A stretch of 64,000 nucleotides of DNA from DTWD01 sp963662965 (lineage in GTDB: Bacteria > Acidobacteriota > Vicinamibacteria > Vicinamibacterales > UBA8438), in the NCBI GenBank assembly GCA_963662965.1, contig OY759970.1, positions 1,488,001-1,552,000 of the forward strand, in the 5' to 3' direction. Positions 17,989 through 27,559 of this stretch are shown in pieces. Position numbers and translations under genes: made by a program. The stretch's first letter is position 1; every line of letters starts with the position of its first letter. The notes beneath the pieces are model-generated. The model ran no database searches and was not told the DNA's origin. It worked only from the letters and a program-made list of their open reading frames with translations.

Positions 17989-19200
17989 ATGCCGAGAAAA
18001 ATCACCCGGCGTGACCTGCTTACGAGTGCAGCGGGTGCCGTTGGGGCGGCCTCGATCACCACATCCGGCGCGCACGCGCAGACCACCGACACCACGAAAC
18101 GCCCGGGCGCCCTCGCCGGCGAGCGTGGGACCCGCTCCGCGCATGAGCAGGCGATCCGTCGAGTCTCGACCGCCCGCTCGAGCTCACAGACTCCGCTTCA
18201 AGATCTTCACGGCACCATCACACCGTCCGATCTTCACTTCGAACGGCATCACGCCGGAATCCCCACCATCGATCCGGACGAGTACGCGCTCTTGATCCAC
18301 GGCATGGTCGACCGTCCGACCATCCTCACGCTCGCCGACCTCAAGCGCTTCCCGGCGACGTCGCGTATCTGTTTCGTCGAATGCTCCGGTAATTATCTGC
18401 GCGACGCGGGACCCGAGACGAAGCCGGAACAAGTGTGCGGACGAACCAGCTCGACCGAGTGGACCGGAGTGTCGCTGGCCACGTTGCTTCGGGAGGTCGG
18501 GGCCGGCCCGGACGCGACCTGGCTCCTCGCCGAGGGGCAGGACGCTGCGGTGATGACGCGCAGCGTTCCGATGAAGAAGGCGCGGGACGACGCGATGGTT
18601 GTCTACGCGCAAAACGGCGAGGCACTCCGCCCGGCTCAGGGCTATCCCGCCCGCCTGCTGCTACCGGGGTGGGAAGGCAACTCGAACGTCAAGTGGCTCC
18701 GGCGGATCGAGCTCGCCGATCGTCCCTTCATGACCCGCGAGGAAACGTCGAAGTACACCGACCCGCTGGCCGACGGCACCGCCCGTCAGTTCAGCTTCGT
18801 CTTCGACGCACGGTCGATCATCACGTCGCCCGCCTACCCCGAGGTCGTCGAGCCGGGCTGGGTCGAGATTCGAGGCCTCGCCTGGTCTGGACGCGGCGCG
18901 ATCGCGCAGGTAGATATCAGCACCGACGGCGGGCGGAGCTGGCAGGTGGCCGGCCTTCAGGGTCCGGTGCTGCCGCAGGCGCATATCCGCTTCCGGTATC
19001 TCTGGCGCTGGGACGGCACGGCCTCGGAGATCATGAGCCGCGCGGTCGACGAGACGGGCTATGTGCAACCGACCCGTGACGCCCTCATTGCGGCGCGCGG
19101 CCGGCGCGCGCGCGGGTATCACCTCAACCCGATCACCGCCTGGCGGATCGAGCCGAGTGGGCAGGTGTACTACCGCGAGGAGCGGCCGTGGGACGGCTAA
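17989..19200 (+). CDS. soxC: SoxC-like molybdenum sulfite dehydrogenase
   Basis: The 403-aa protein has a Tat signal (RRDLLTSAAGAVGAASITT), as expected for a folded molybdenum-cofactor enzyme exported to the periplasm. The sulfite-oxidase fold follows. The Mo-ligand Cys is in ICFVECSGN (about residue 132), and substrate-site blocks are ARLLLPGWEGNSNVKWLRRI and RPFMTREETSKYTD. A C-terminal dimerisation domain (IAQVDISTDGGRSW, FRYLWRWDG) completes it. The start ATG has GGAGAACC just upstream. It overlaps the cytochrome gene at 19188 by 13 bases, matching the SoxCD pair in which SoxD accepts electrons. The molybdate operon at 35.4-37.5 kb supplies the metal. Confidence 0.9.
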   Translation: MPRKITRRDLLTSAAGAVGAASITTSGAHAQTTDTTKRPGALAGERGTRSAHEQAIRRVSTARSSSQTPLQDLHGTITPSDLHFERHHAGIPTIDPDEYALLIHGMVDRPTILTLADLKRFPATSRICFVECSGNYLRDAGPETKPEQVCGRTSSTEWTGVSLATLLREVGAGPDATWLLAEGQDAAVMTRSVPMKKARDDAMVVYAQNGEALRPAQGYPARLLLPGWEGNSNVKWLRRIELADRPFMTREETSKYTDPLADGTARQFSFVFDARSIITSPAYPEVVEPGWVEIRGLAWSGRGAIAQVDISTDGGRSWQVAGLQGPVLPQAHIRFRYLWRWDGTASEIMSRAVDETGYVQPTRDALIAARGRRARGYHLNPITAWRIEPSGQVYYREERPWDG

Positions 19201-19826
19201 CCGAGCCGGTCGCGGTCGTGGCGCGGCTGCTCACCGTCCTCGTGGCCGGTTGTGCCGCGCCCGACACCGACGTCCAGGAGACCGCCCTGACATCGATGCC
19301 CACCCCCACGTCGAGCTCCGACACCATGCCCGATCAGTTCGGTTTCGGCCGCCCGGCCACGCACGAGGAGATCGCGGCGTGGGACATCGACGTGATGGCG
19401 GACGGCGCGGGGTTGCCAGACGGCGAGGGGACGGCCGAAAGCGGCGGACCGATTTACGCGCGACAGTGCGCCGCGTGTCATGGGACCGAGGGCGAAGGAC
19501 GCACCGCCGCGCCGCTCGTCGGCTACGAGCCGGAGAGCACTCCGCCGTTCGGCCCCCGCTACGAAGCGTGGCGTGGGGAGGGCGACGACGTGCCGTTTAC
19601 GGTTGGTAACTACTGGCCGTATGCCACGACGCTCTACGACTACATCTACCGGGCGATGCCGTCGAGCGCCCCCGGCTCGCTCGAGCCCGACGAGGTCTAT
19701 AGTCTGGTCGCCTGGATCCTCGCCGAAAACGCGTTCATCACCGACGACGCGGTGATGAACGCGACGACGCTGCCGGCCGTCGAAATGCCCGCCCGCGAGA
19801 TTTTTGTGCCCCAGCCGCTGCCCTAG
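19188..19826 (+). CDS. c-type cytochrome lipoprotein, SoxD-like partner
   Basis: The 212-aa product starts at a GTG inside the end of soxC. Residues 1-22 form a lipoprotein signal (LLTVLVAGCAAP, lipobox Cys near residue 22). One haem-binding motif CAACH is found near residue 102, and a Met ligand is likely in the MPSSAPG region. The rest (YWPYATTLYDYIYRAMP, EVYSLVAWILAENAFI) is typical of cytochromes that pair with sulfite dehydrogenase. It should take electrons from the Mo centre and pass them to the respiratory chain. Overlap with the upstream gene implies translational coupling. Confidence 0.87.
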   Translation: MGRLTEPVAVVARLLTVLVAGCAAPDTDVQETALTSMPTPTSSSDTMPDQFGFGRPATHEEIAAWDIDVMADGAGLPDGEGTAESGGPIYARQCAACHGTEGEGRTAAPLVGYEPESTPPFGPRYEAWRGEGDDVPFTVGNYWPYATTLYDYIYRAMPSSAPGSLEPDEVYSLVAWILAENAFITDDAVMNATTLPAVEMPAREIFVPQPLP

Positions 19827-20237
19827 AGCGTTTTACACGTTCGTGTCACGGTTCGGTCGGCGGATGAGCAGGTTCGAACCGTATCGCCGAGCGAGCGGAG
19901 GAGCGGGCGGGCTCGCAACGCACAGGCCGCGGTCGGAGTGTCGCGGAGGACGCCATGAGGCACGCCGACGACCGGAGGACCGAAAACTTCGCCGGAGCCG
20001 CCAGCGGACGAGCCTGTGCCCTGTGATCCGTGCCGGTCGAAGAACCCGTGCTGCGGGTTGCAGTGGCACGCGTCGCCCCTGATCAGCTGTTGCTCGCCGC
20101 GTAAAGAGCACCACGTGCGGCGGAGGTGAAGTTTTCCGGCGGGCCGATCTGGCGTCCGGAGTGACGCCCCGGCCGTGGCTGCCGCGCGCATGCACCACCC
20201 GCCCGCTACACACTCGTGAAACGCGCGGTAGGGCGCC
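19827..20237. other. intergenic region, no supported gene
   Basis: This stretch of about 410 bases lies between convergent genes. A short plus-strand reading near 20015-20080 is Cys-rich (PCDPCRSKNPCCGLQW), which could be a scrap of a CxPC-type repeat protein. It lacks a start and a reading frame long enough to support a gene. Nothing else is recognisable. Confidence 0.5.
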
Positions 20238-22148
20238 TCAATACCCGACGACCTGACCGTCTTTGCGCGGGTCGGTGCCGCCGTGCAGCATCCCGGTCTC
20301 CGGGTCGATCATGATGGCCTGATAGCCCCCCATGCCGCCACCACCCTGGCGCACAACGTGATGACCGAGGCGGCGGAGCTCGTCGACGACCGCGTCAGAG
20401 ACGCCCGGCTCGACGGCCAGGGTGCCCCCGGCATGGCGACTGGGGCTGTGACGAACGCGTGCGGCGTCACCCGCTTCCTGGAGGTTCATCCCGAAGTCGA
20501 TCATGTTCGACAGCACCTGCCAGTGGCCCTGCGGCTGCATCGGGCCACCCATCACGCCAAACGGCATGAACGGTTTCCCATCCTTCGTCACAAACCCCGG
20601 CATGTTGGTATGCAGCGAACGCTTGTGTGGCTCGAGCGAGTTGAGGTGTCCCTCCTCGAGCGAGAACCCCGAGCCTCGATTTTGGAGCGCGAACCCGAGA
20701 TCGCCAGGCACGACTTTGGAACCGAAGCCGCCAAAGATGCTCTCGATCAGCGAGATCGCGTTCCGGTCCTTGTCGACGACGGTGAGATAGACGGTGTCGC
20801 TGTGCTCGAACGGATTGCCTGGGGTGACGCTCGTGGCGGCGTGGGTCCGATCGATGAGCGCCCGGCGGGTCGCGGCGTACGGCTTCGAGATGAGCGTCCC
20901 GGTCGGCAGCTGGTTCACGTCGGCATCGGCGACGTAAGTGTTGCGGTCGGCCCAGACGATCTTTTTCGCCTCGGTGAACAGGTGGATGGCCTCGGCCGTA
21001 TTGTGTCCAAGCCCCGCCACGTCGAACTCCTCCATGAGGTTCAGGATCATCAGGGCGAGAATGCCCGAGCTGTTCGGCGGGATCTCCCAGACGTCGTAGC
21101 CCCGGTAGCTCGTGCTGACCGGATCGACCCAGACGGAGCTGTGGTCCTCAAAGTCGCGCATGGTGAAATAACCGCCATTCGCTTCGCTGAACGCCACGAT
21201 CTGACGCGCGATGTCGCCCCGATAGAAGGCATCACGACCACCGCGCGCGATCGCCTCGTACGTCGCGGCGAGCCCGGGATTCGTGAACACCTCGCCGACC
21301 CGCGGCGGCCGCCCGTTCGGAAGATAGGTCTTGGCCGAATCGGGCCACTCGGCGAGCGTCCGCTCGGATCCAGCCCACTGGCCCTCAATGATCTCGCTCA
21401 CCGGAAATCCGTCGCGCGCGTACGCAATGGCCGGCGACAGCACGTCCGAGAACGTCATCGTGCCGAAGCGACTCAATAACTGATCCCAGCCATCGATGGC
21501 GCCCGGCACCGTCCAGGTCAGCGGACCGTTGCCCGGCATCCGCTCGTACCCCTGCCGCACGAGCGTCTCACGGTCGATCTCGTAGGGCGCACGACCGGTG
21601 GCGTTGAGACCGTAGAGTTGCTCGGTCTCCGCGTCCCACAGGATCGCGAAGAGGTCGCCGCCAACCCCGTTCATATGGGGCTCGACCAGGCCAAGCACCG
21701 CGTTGACGGCGACCGCCGCGTCGATGGCGTTGCCGCCCGCCTTGAGGATGTCCAGGCCGACCTGGGCCGCGAGCGGGTGACTCGCGGCCACCATGCCGTG
21801 TGGAGCGATCACCTCGGACCGGCTACCGTGAGGACTCCGCGCCGGCCGGCTGTAGCCATGACCGAGCGCTGATTCCTGAGCTTGCAGGACATCGCCGGCC
21901 ACGAACACCAAAGCGAGCAGCACACCAGTTGCGAGTCCTAGGAGCCCGTGGTGAAAGTCGCGCGTTGCACCGAGACCCCGCTGGGTCTGTGACGCGCCCG
22001 GCCCTTGCAAGGCGCGACGAGGGAGCAAATTGGGTATTTGTGACCGAGGAGCCACGCCGTCAGGCGGGATGCATCGCCGGTCGAATGCAGCGTGACTTTC
22101 ACCACGGGCTCCTAGCGTCGCCACGCTCCTAAACCGCCCTGTCAGCAT
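20238..22148 (-). CDS. ggt: gamma-glutamyltransferase with element-derived N-terminal insert
   Basis: This Ntn-hydrolase cleaves itself at a Thr and transfers or hydrolyses gamma-glutamyl groups, for example from glutathione, in the periplasm. The nucleophile is Thr in HSDTVYLTVVD (about residue 452), and substrate blocks include PNSSGILALMILNLMEEF and MPFGVMGGPMQPQGHWQ. Residues 12-70 are encoded by a 174-bp TA-flanked miniature element. Without it the N-terminus reads as a normal signal peptide (MLTGRFRSVAT then LGLATGVLLALVFVAG). The insert keeps the frame open and adds 58 codons, most of them Arg, Pro and Gly-rich. Export may be impaired unless translation starts later. The catalytic part is intact. 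Confidence 0.88.
   Translation of the reverse strand: MLTGRFRSVATLGARGESHAAFDRRCIPPDGVAPRSQIPNLLPRRALQGPGASQTQRGLGATRDFHHGLLGLATGVLLALVFVAGDVLQAQESALGHGYSRPARSPHGSRSEVIAPHGMVAASHPLAAQVGLDILKAGGNAIDAAVAVNAVLGLVEPHMNGVGGDLFAILWDAETEQLYGLNATGRAPYEIDRETLVRQGYERMPGNGPLTWTVPGAIDGWDQLLSRFGTMTFSDVLSPAIAYARDGFPVSEIIEGQWAGSERTLAEWPDSAKTYLPNGRPPRVGEVFTNPGLAATYEAIARGGRDAFYRGDIARQIVAFSEANGGYFTMRDFEDHSSVWVDPVSTSYRGYDVWEIPPNSSGILALMILNLMEEFDVAGLGHNTAEAIHLFTEAKKIVWADRNTYVADADVNQLPTGTLISKPYAATRRALIDRTHAATSVTPGNPFEHSDTVYLTVVDKDRNAISLIESIFGGFGSKVVPGDLGFALQNRGSGFSLEEGHLNSLEPHKRSLHTNMPGFVTKDGKPFMPFGVMGGPMQPQGHWQVLSNMIDFGMNLQEAGDAARVRHSPSRHAGGTLAVEPGVSDAVVDELRRLGHHVVRQGGGGMGGYQAIMIDPETGMLHGGTDPRKDGQVVGY
21941..22112. 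mobile_element. 172-bp MITE-like element with TA target duplication
   Basis: The perfect terminal inverted repeats GGAGCCCGTGGTGAAAGTC (19 bp) lie at both ends and are flanked on both sides by TA. TA duplication is the mark of IS630/Tc1-mariner transposition. The element has no coding capacity of its own. It sits within ggt, where element plus TA (174 bp) is a multiple of three and both strands of the host frame stay open. Confidence 0.8.
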
Positions 22149-22285
22149 CGATAACCCCTTCCCCCGCAGTATTATGCGAGGACGTGAACGGTGGCTGGTG
22201 TCTCCGTCGCCAGACGACGATACTACGGAACGACGCTATAAGCGGCCGATTCTCGACATTCGCGGATGCCGGACCCACGTGGCCC

Positions 22286-25200
22286 ATGACGACCGAGTCG
22301 CCTGACCTTCCCCGCGCCGACCTGGCGGTGAGACTCCGCGCGCTCGCCGACCATCGCTGGGCGATTCCGGCGGTGGCGTGGATCGCGTATGCGGCAGCTT
22401 ATCCGATGCTTCGGGACCTGCTCGGCACGCATGCCGGGGTGGCCGCCTTCGTCCCGGTGATCGCGACGGCGTGGCGTACCGGTGCCTGACCCGGCACGGC
22501 CGCGGGACTTGCGGCGATTCCGATCACGCTGACGGCGTCTCGACTGCTCACGACCACCGAGTTCGGGCTCGATGACCTGCTGTCGTCGGCAGTGGTCGGC
22601 GGCTCGATGGCGCTGGTACTCAGCGGCTTCGCCGTTGGCTACTTCGGCGACCTGAACCGCCGCTTGAATGACGAGATCGAGGACCGGCGTCTGGCCGAAA
22701 CCGACCTCCGGAATCTCGATACGCGGTTGGCGCTGGTCGCCGACGTTGCCCGCTCGATGCGAACCGAGCAACCCGTGCCGTCGATTATCGACAACGCGGT
22801 TGAGGCACTGCACCGTCGGTTTCCGGCACTTCGCGTCGCCTACTCGACGGTGAATCGTGAGGGGCGTATCACGATCGAGTGCGCACGCGGACCACACGAT
22901 CTCGAGTGGCCGGCCGCAGTCGAGACCGAACTGGCGCTTCCGGCAGACTGCGTGCTGACCCTTTCTGAAGGCACCCTTATTGTCGTCAACGATGTCAATC
23001 ACGACGTTGCGGCCCGCGGACTCGCGGCGGCGCTTGCCGCGGGCGGCGCCCGTGCGTTCATCGACGCCCCGATCGAGCACTCGGACGATGTCGTCGGCCT
23101 TCTCTCGTTCGATTCGCCGACTCCGCATACCTAGGACGCGCACGAGACCACGACCCTGAAAGAAGTTGCCGACATGCTGGCGGTCGCCATTCGAGACTCA
23201 CACTCACGTCAGCAACTTGTCGAGAGCGAGCTGAAGTTCCGGACGTTGGCCACGAGCAGCCATTACGCCATCGCCATGGTGCAGCCGCAGGGGTTTGTGT
23301 TCTTCAATCCGGCGTTCGAGGAGATGACCGGATACTCCAGCACGGAACTGAAGCAGTTGGATCCGCTCGAACTCGTGCCCGAGCATGCCCGCGACGCGCT
23401 CGCGACCACCCTCACCGAGCGCTTCGCCGGCGCGCCGCTGCCGACGCATGCCAAAGCGGAAATAGTGACCAAGGGTGGCGAACGCCGCTGGATCGACGCC
23501 CGTCTCTCGACGATCGATCTCGACGTCACTCCCACCCTGGTGGGAACCGTCGTCGACGTCACCGACAACAAACTCGCGAGTGAGGCACTGCGGGAATCGG
23601 AACAGAAGTTCCGAACGCTCGCGGACAACAGCCACGCGATCATCGTGTTGATGCAAGAGCAGGGTGCCATCTATGTCAACCCGGAGCTCGCGCGGATCAC
23701 CGAGTACTCGCGTGAGGAGCTGCTGGCGATTAAATCGTGGGCTTTGCTGCACCCGGACGAAGTCGAGAAGGTCCGCCGCTATCGGAGGCAGCGTTTGGAC
23801 GGAGAAGGCCCGCCGCAGCGGCACGAGACCCGGATCCGCACCAAGGCTGGCCGAACCCGGTGGATCGACGTCAGCGTCTCCGCGTTTCGACTCGACGACC
23901 GCCCGACGACGCTCGTGACGGCCGTCGACATCACCGACCGCAAGGTGGTGGAGGAAGAGCTGCGCAGCAGCGAGACGCGGCTCCGGACGCTGCTCGACCA
24001 CTACAACACGGCATCACGGTGATCCAAGACGGCAAGTGCGTCTACGTCAATCCGGCCTCCTGTCGGATGTACGGCGGGACGCCAGACGACTTTATCGGTC
24101 GGCCGCCGAGCGTACTCCTCGTCGAGCGAGACCGCGAGCGCGCGACGAAATGGATTCGCGATATCGCGATGGGGGGGCGGAGTTCCCGTCCGAGTACACC
24201 GCGATTCGTCGAGATGGGACGAGCTTCCAGCTCGAGGTGGTCAGCTGTCGGATCGAATACGACGGCAAGCCGGCACTCTTCGCCACGCTCCGCGATCTCA
24301 CGGAGCGCAGACGCGCGGAGGCGGCCGTGGTCGAGAGCGAGCAACGTTTCCGGTCGCTGTTTGAGCAGGCTCCGATCGGCATCGTGCTGGTGGGGGGAGG
24401 ATAGGTGTTTCGTGCAAGTCAACAATGCGTTCTGCGCGATGCTCGGCTACGGTGCGGACGAGTTCCTCGGCAAGTCGTTCGTCGACGTGACGCACCCCGA
24501 GGAGGCGGGCGACCCGCCGGCTTCGGCCCGCCGGGGTCCTCGACGATGCGGCGTCCGTGTTGCGGCTCCAGGAGCGGTATGTCACGAAGACGGGCGACAC
24601 CGTCGACGCCGAAACGGCGATCTCGCTGACCCGGGACCGTGCCGGGCGCCTCCTCTTCGCGGTCGCGATGATCGAGGACGTGACCGAGACACGGATGCTC
24701 GAGGACCGGCTGCGGAAGGCGCAGCGTCTCGAAAGCGTCGGACAACTCGCCGGTGGTGTGGCGCACAACTTCAACAACGCGCTCACCGCCATCATCGGGT
24801 ACTCGGCGCTGCTCGGTCGGCGGTTCGACCATCAGGATGACGGGCAGAAAGACGTCGGGCAGATTCAACGCGTCGCCGATCAGTCCGCCTCCCTCACGCG
24901 ACAGCTCCTGACGTTCAGCCGGAAAGGAGCACGTGAAGCCGTCGGTGTTCTGCCTCAACGCCGCGGTGGAGGCGACAACCACGCTGCTCAGCCCACTCAT
25001 CAGCGAGAAGATCCGGCTCCGCCTTCGTCTCGACCGGACGCTGAAGGACTCACGCGCCGACCGGTCGCAAATAGAGCAAGTGGTCACCAACCTGGTGCTC
25101 AACTCGCGCGACGCGATGCCCAAAGGCGGGACGTTGACGATCGAGACGAGCAGCGTCGATGTCGGGGAGTCGCTCACCCGGACCCACCCGGATGCTCAGG

Positions 25201-25562
25201 TGGGTCCCTACGTTCGGCTCTCGGTCACGGACACCGGGTCCGGCATGGATGAGGCGGTCGCCGAGCGCATCTTCGAGCCATTCTTCACCACAAGGGAACC
25301 GGGGGAAGGGGTCGGGCTCGGACTCGCGATGGTACACGGAGCCGTCCAGCAAGCGGGTGGCTTCATCGCGTTCGACACCGATCCCGGCCGCGGCACCACC
25401 TTTCGGATCTACCTCCCGGTCCACCGTGAGACCAGCCTCGGTGCGCCTGCCGTCGACGACGCCGAAGCCGCGCCGGTGAAACGTCGGAGGAAACGACGAC
25501 GCACTAGGGTTGACCCGAACCCACTCAGCCCCGTCGAAGTGAAGCCCGCACGGCGCGGATGA
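22286..25562 (+). pseudogene. multi-PAS/GAF sensor histidine kinase, two stops and five frameshifts
   Basis: The original protein had membrane segments at its N-terminus (WAIPAVAWIAYAAAY, GSMALVLSGFAVGYFG), a GAF domain (VARSMRTEQPV..IIDNAVEALH) and four PAS domains. A HisKA with H-box (GGVAHNFNNALTAIIGY) and a HATPase with N box (VTNLVLNSRDAM), DTGSGMD and GEGVGLGLAM complete it. Lesions are TGA at 22487-22489 and TAG at 23132-23134. Frameshifts lie near 24010, 24178 (G run), 24395 (G run), 24515 and 24928 (A run). The frame finally ends at 25562, overlapping the convergent transketolase end by 38 bases. All catalytic motifs survive on the DNA level, so loss of function is recent. Confidence 0.85.
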
Positions 25563-27399
25563 TGTGCGCGGCAGAGATGCCGAACCGCTCAAGCAGCTCG
25601 GCCGCCCCGCCGCTCCGCGGGACTTCGCGCACGGCCAGCCGTGCGACGACGATGCCGTCGTCGGCCACCGCCTCGCTCACGGCGTCGCCGAGCCCCCCGA
25701 CCGAATAGTGGTCCTCGACCGTGATGATCCGGCCGCCGGTCTGGTGGCCGGCGGCGACCAGCGTCGCCTTGTCGATCGGCTGGATCGAGTACGCGTCGAT
25801 GACGCGGACCGAGACTCCGTCGGACGCCAGGGCCTCATGCGCCTTGATCGCCTCGAACACGGTGACGCCCGCGGCGACGACGGTGGCGACGTCATCGCCA
25901 GACTCGCGTAGAACCTTCGACCCGCCAACGACGAACTCGTCCGCCGGCGTATAGATGACCGGGGTCTTGGGACGGCTCGTGCGGATGTACGCCATTCCGT
26001 CATAGGCGGCCGCCGCTTCGACAAGCCGCTCGGAGCTCACACCGTCGCACGGGTAGAGGACGGCGCATCCGGGCACGCCGCGCATCATGGCGAGGTCCTC
26101 GAGCGCCATCTGTGACGGCCCGTCCTCTCCAATCGACACGCCGGCGTGCGACCCGGCAAGCTTGACATTCAACTGACCGATCCCGGCCATCCGAATGAAG
26201 TCCGAGGCCCGGGTCAGGAAACAGGCAAACGACGAGGGGAAAGGGATCGCCCCGCGGCTGGCGAGTCCCATCGCCACGCCGACCATCGCCTGCTCGGCGA
26301 TATAGGTCTGGTAGAACCGCTTCGGGTGGGACGCCTCGAACGTCTGACTGAAGGTGGAGTTCCCGACGTCGGCGTCGAGGGCCACGATCCGAGGGTCGGC
26401 GTCTCCGAGCGCGGCGAGGGCCGAGCCGTACGCGACACGCGTCGCCACCTCGCTCCCGAGCTCATACGCCGGCGCCGCGGGAAGCTTTGGCGCGGTGGCT
26501 GGCGCGGCGGCTCGGTCAGCGCGGGTCGGCGGCGGCGCAATCGATGGCGTCGCCGATCCTGGCACGAGCTGTCGCTCCAGCTCGCCGATGGCGCGGTCGA
26601 AGTCGCCGCCCTTCTTGACCGGCTTGCCGTGCCACTCGGCCTTCCCCTCCATGAAGGACACCCCTTTTCCCTTCACGGTCTCGGCCAGAATCATCGTCGG
26701 ACAGCCGGTGGTCCGCCCCGCTTCCTCCAGTGCGTCCAGCAGCGCCGCCACGTCGTGGCCGTCAACCACGATCGCGTGCCAGCCAAAGGCGCTCCATCGA
26801 TCACGATAGGCCTCCATGTCGTGCCGCCACTGAGTCGCGCGACTCTGCCCCAGCGCATTCACGTCGGTGATGCCACAGAGGTTGTCCAGCCCGTACTGCG
26901 CCCCCACGTGCGCCGCCTCCCACACCGAACCCTCCGCCGATTCGCCGTCGCCGACCAGGACGTAGGTGCGATGCACGGAGTCGATGCGCCGTGCGTTCAG
27001 CGCGATCCCGATCGCGGCGCAGATGCCCTGGCCGAGCGAGCCGGTGGCCACGTCGACGAACGGCAGTCGGGGCGTCGGATGTCCTTCGAGGTCGCAGTCG
27101 ATCTGTCGCAGTCGCCACAGATCGTCCTCCGCCACGGCGCCCGCTTCGGCCCACGCGGCGTACAGCAACGGCGCGGCATGGCCCTTCGACAGCACGAACC
27201 GGTCGTTGTCATCGTGCTGCGGGTCGCGTGGATCGAACCGCATGTGTCCGAAGAACAACGCCGACACGATGTCGGCGGCCGAACAGCAGCTCGACGGATG
27301 GCCGCTGCCGGCTTCGGTGGTCGACCGCACGGAGGCGATCCGAAGACGGGCCGCGATGTGCTGGAGTGACGGGATAATCGACGCGCGGTCTGGGGCCAC
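25525..27399 (-). CDS. tkt: transketolase
   Basis: The 624-aa single-chain enzyme moves two-carbon units between sugar phosphates in the pentose phosphate pathway. The N-terminal half has GSGHPSSCCSAADI, RFVLSKGHAAPLLYA and the thiamine-diphosphate motif GDGESAEGSVWEAAHVG..NLCGITDVNALGQS. The middle has the pyrimidine-domain Glu region (YIAEQAMVGVAMGLAS), and the C-terminal domain contains ITVEDHYSVGGLGDAVSEAV. This sequence resembles the shorter human-like transketolases rather than the 660-aa bacterial type. A Pro/Ala-rich linker sits near residue 290. It is intact despite 1.9 kb of length, in contrast with the ruined kinase gene that converges on it. Confidence 0.93.
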   Translation of the reverse strand: MAPDRASIIPSLQHIAARLRIASVRSTTEAGSGHPSSCCSAADIVSALFFGHMRFDPRDPQHDDNDRFVLSKGHAAPLLYAAWAEAGAVAEDDLWRLRQIDCDLEGHPTPRLPFVDVATGSLGQGICAAIGIALNARRIDSVHRTYVLVGDGESAEGSVWEAAHVGAQYGLDNLCGITDVNALGQSRATQWRHDMEAYRDRWSAFGWHAIVVDGHDVAALLDALEEAGRTTGCPTMILAETVKGKGVSFMEGKAEWHGKPVKKGGDFDRAIGELERQLVPGSATPSIAPPPTRADRAAAPATAPKLPAAPAYELGSEVATRVAYGSALAALGDADPRIVALDADVGNSTFSQTFEASHPKRFYQTYIAEQAMVGVAMGLASRGAIPFPSSFACFLTRASDFIRMAGIGQLNVKLAGSHAGVSIGEDGPSQMALEDLAMMRGVPGCAVLYPCDGVSSERLVEAAAAYDGMAYIRTSRPKTPVIYTPADEFVVGGSKVLRESGDDVATVVAAGVTVFEAIKAHEALASDGVSVRVIDAYSIQPIDKATLVAAGHQTGGRIITVEDHYSVGGLGDAVSEAVADDGIVVARLAVREVPRSGGAAELLERFGISAAHIIRAVRASLRRG

Positions 27400-27435
27400 A
27401 GCCTACCTCCGGCGCGGGAAAGTTTATCACTCAGT

Positions 27436-27528
27436 CGGGGCTGACTGCCCCGAACTCCGTCGCGGTCACTCGCGGGGGGCCCCAATGCCTCGCTCCGTTC
27501 CCGCGGGGGCGCGCTGTGCGCACCCTGG
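27436..27528. repeat. dispersed hairpin repeat copy, opposite orientation
   Basis: The copy begins with the hairpin CGGGGCTGACTGCCCCG and continues through the CGCGGGGGGC and GCGCGCTGTGCGC palindromes. It matches the reverse complement of 6208-6307 almost throughout. It lies 3' of the DUF255 gene and upstream of the transketolase start. Confidence 0.75.
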
Positions 27529-27559
27529 TCGTACCGGGTGACATCGGTGCGGCTGAGCC

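Noticed and set aside
22487..22489. In-frame TGA in the PAS kinase as another selenocysteine
   Set aside because: It lies in a membrane segment, not at a redox Cys, and the gene carries many other lesions.
4870..23134. TAG reassignment as a sense codon
   Set aside because: TAG ends intact genes at natural domain ends (for example 6175, 9313, 13440, 31669), and the residues expected at internal TAGs differ.
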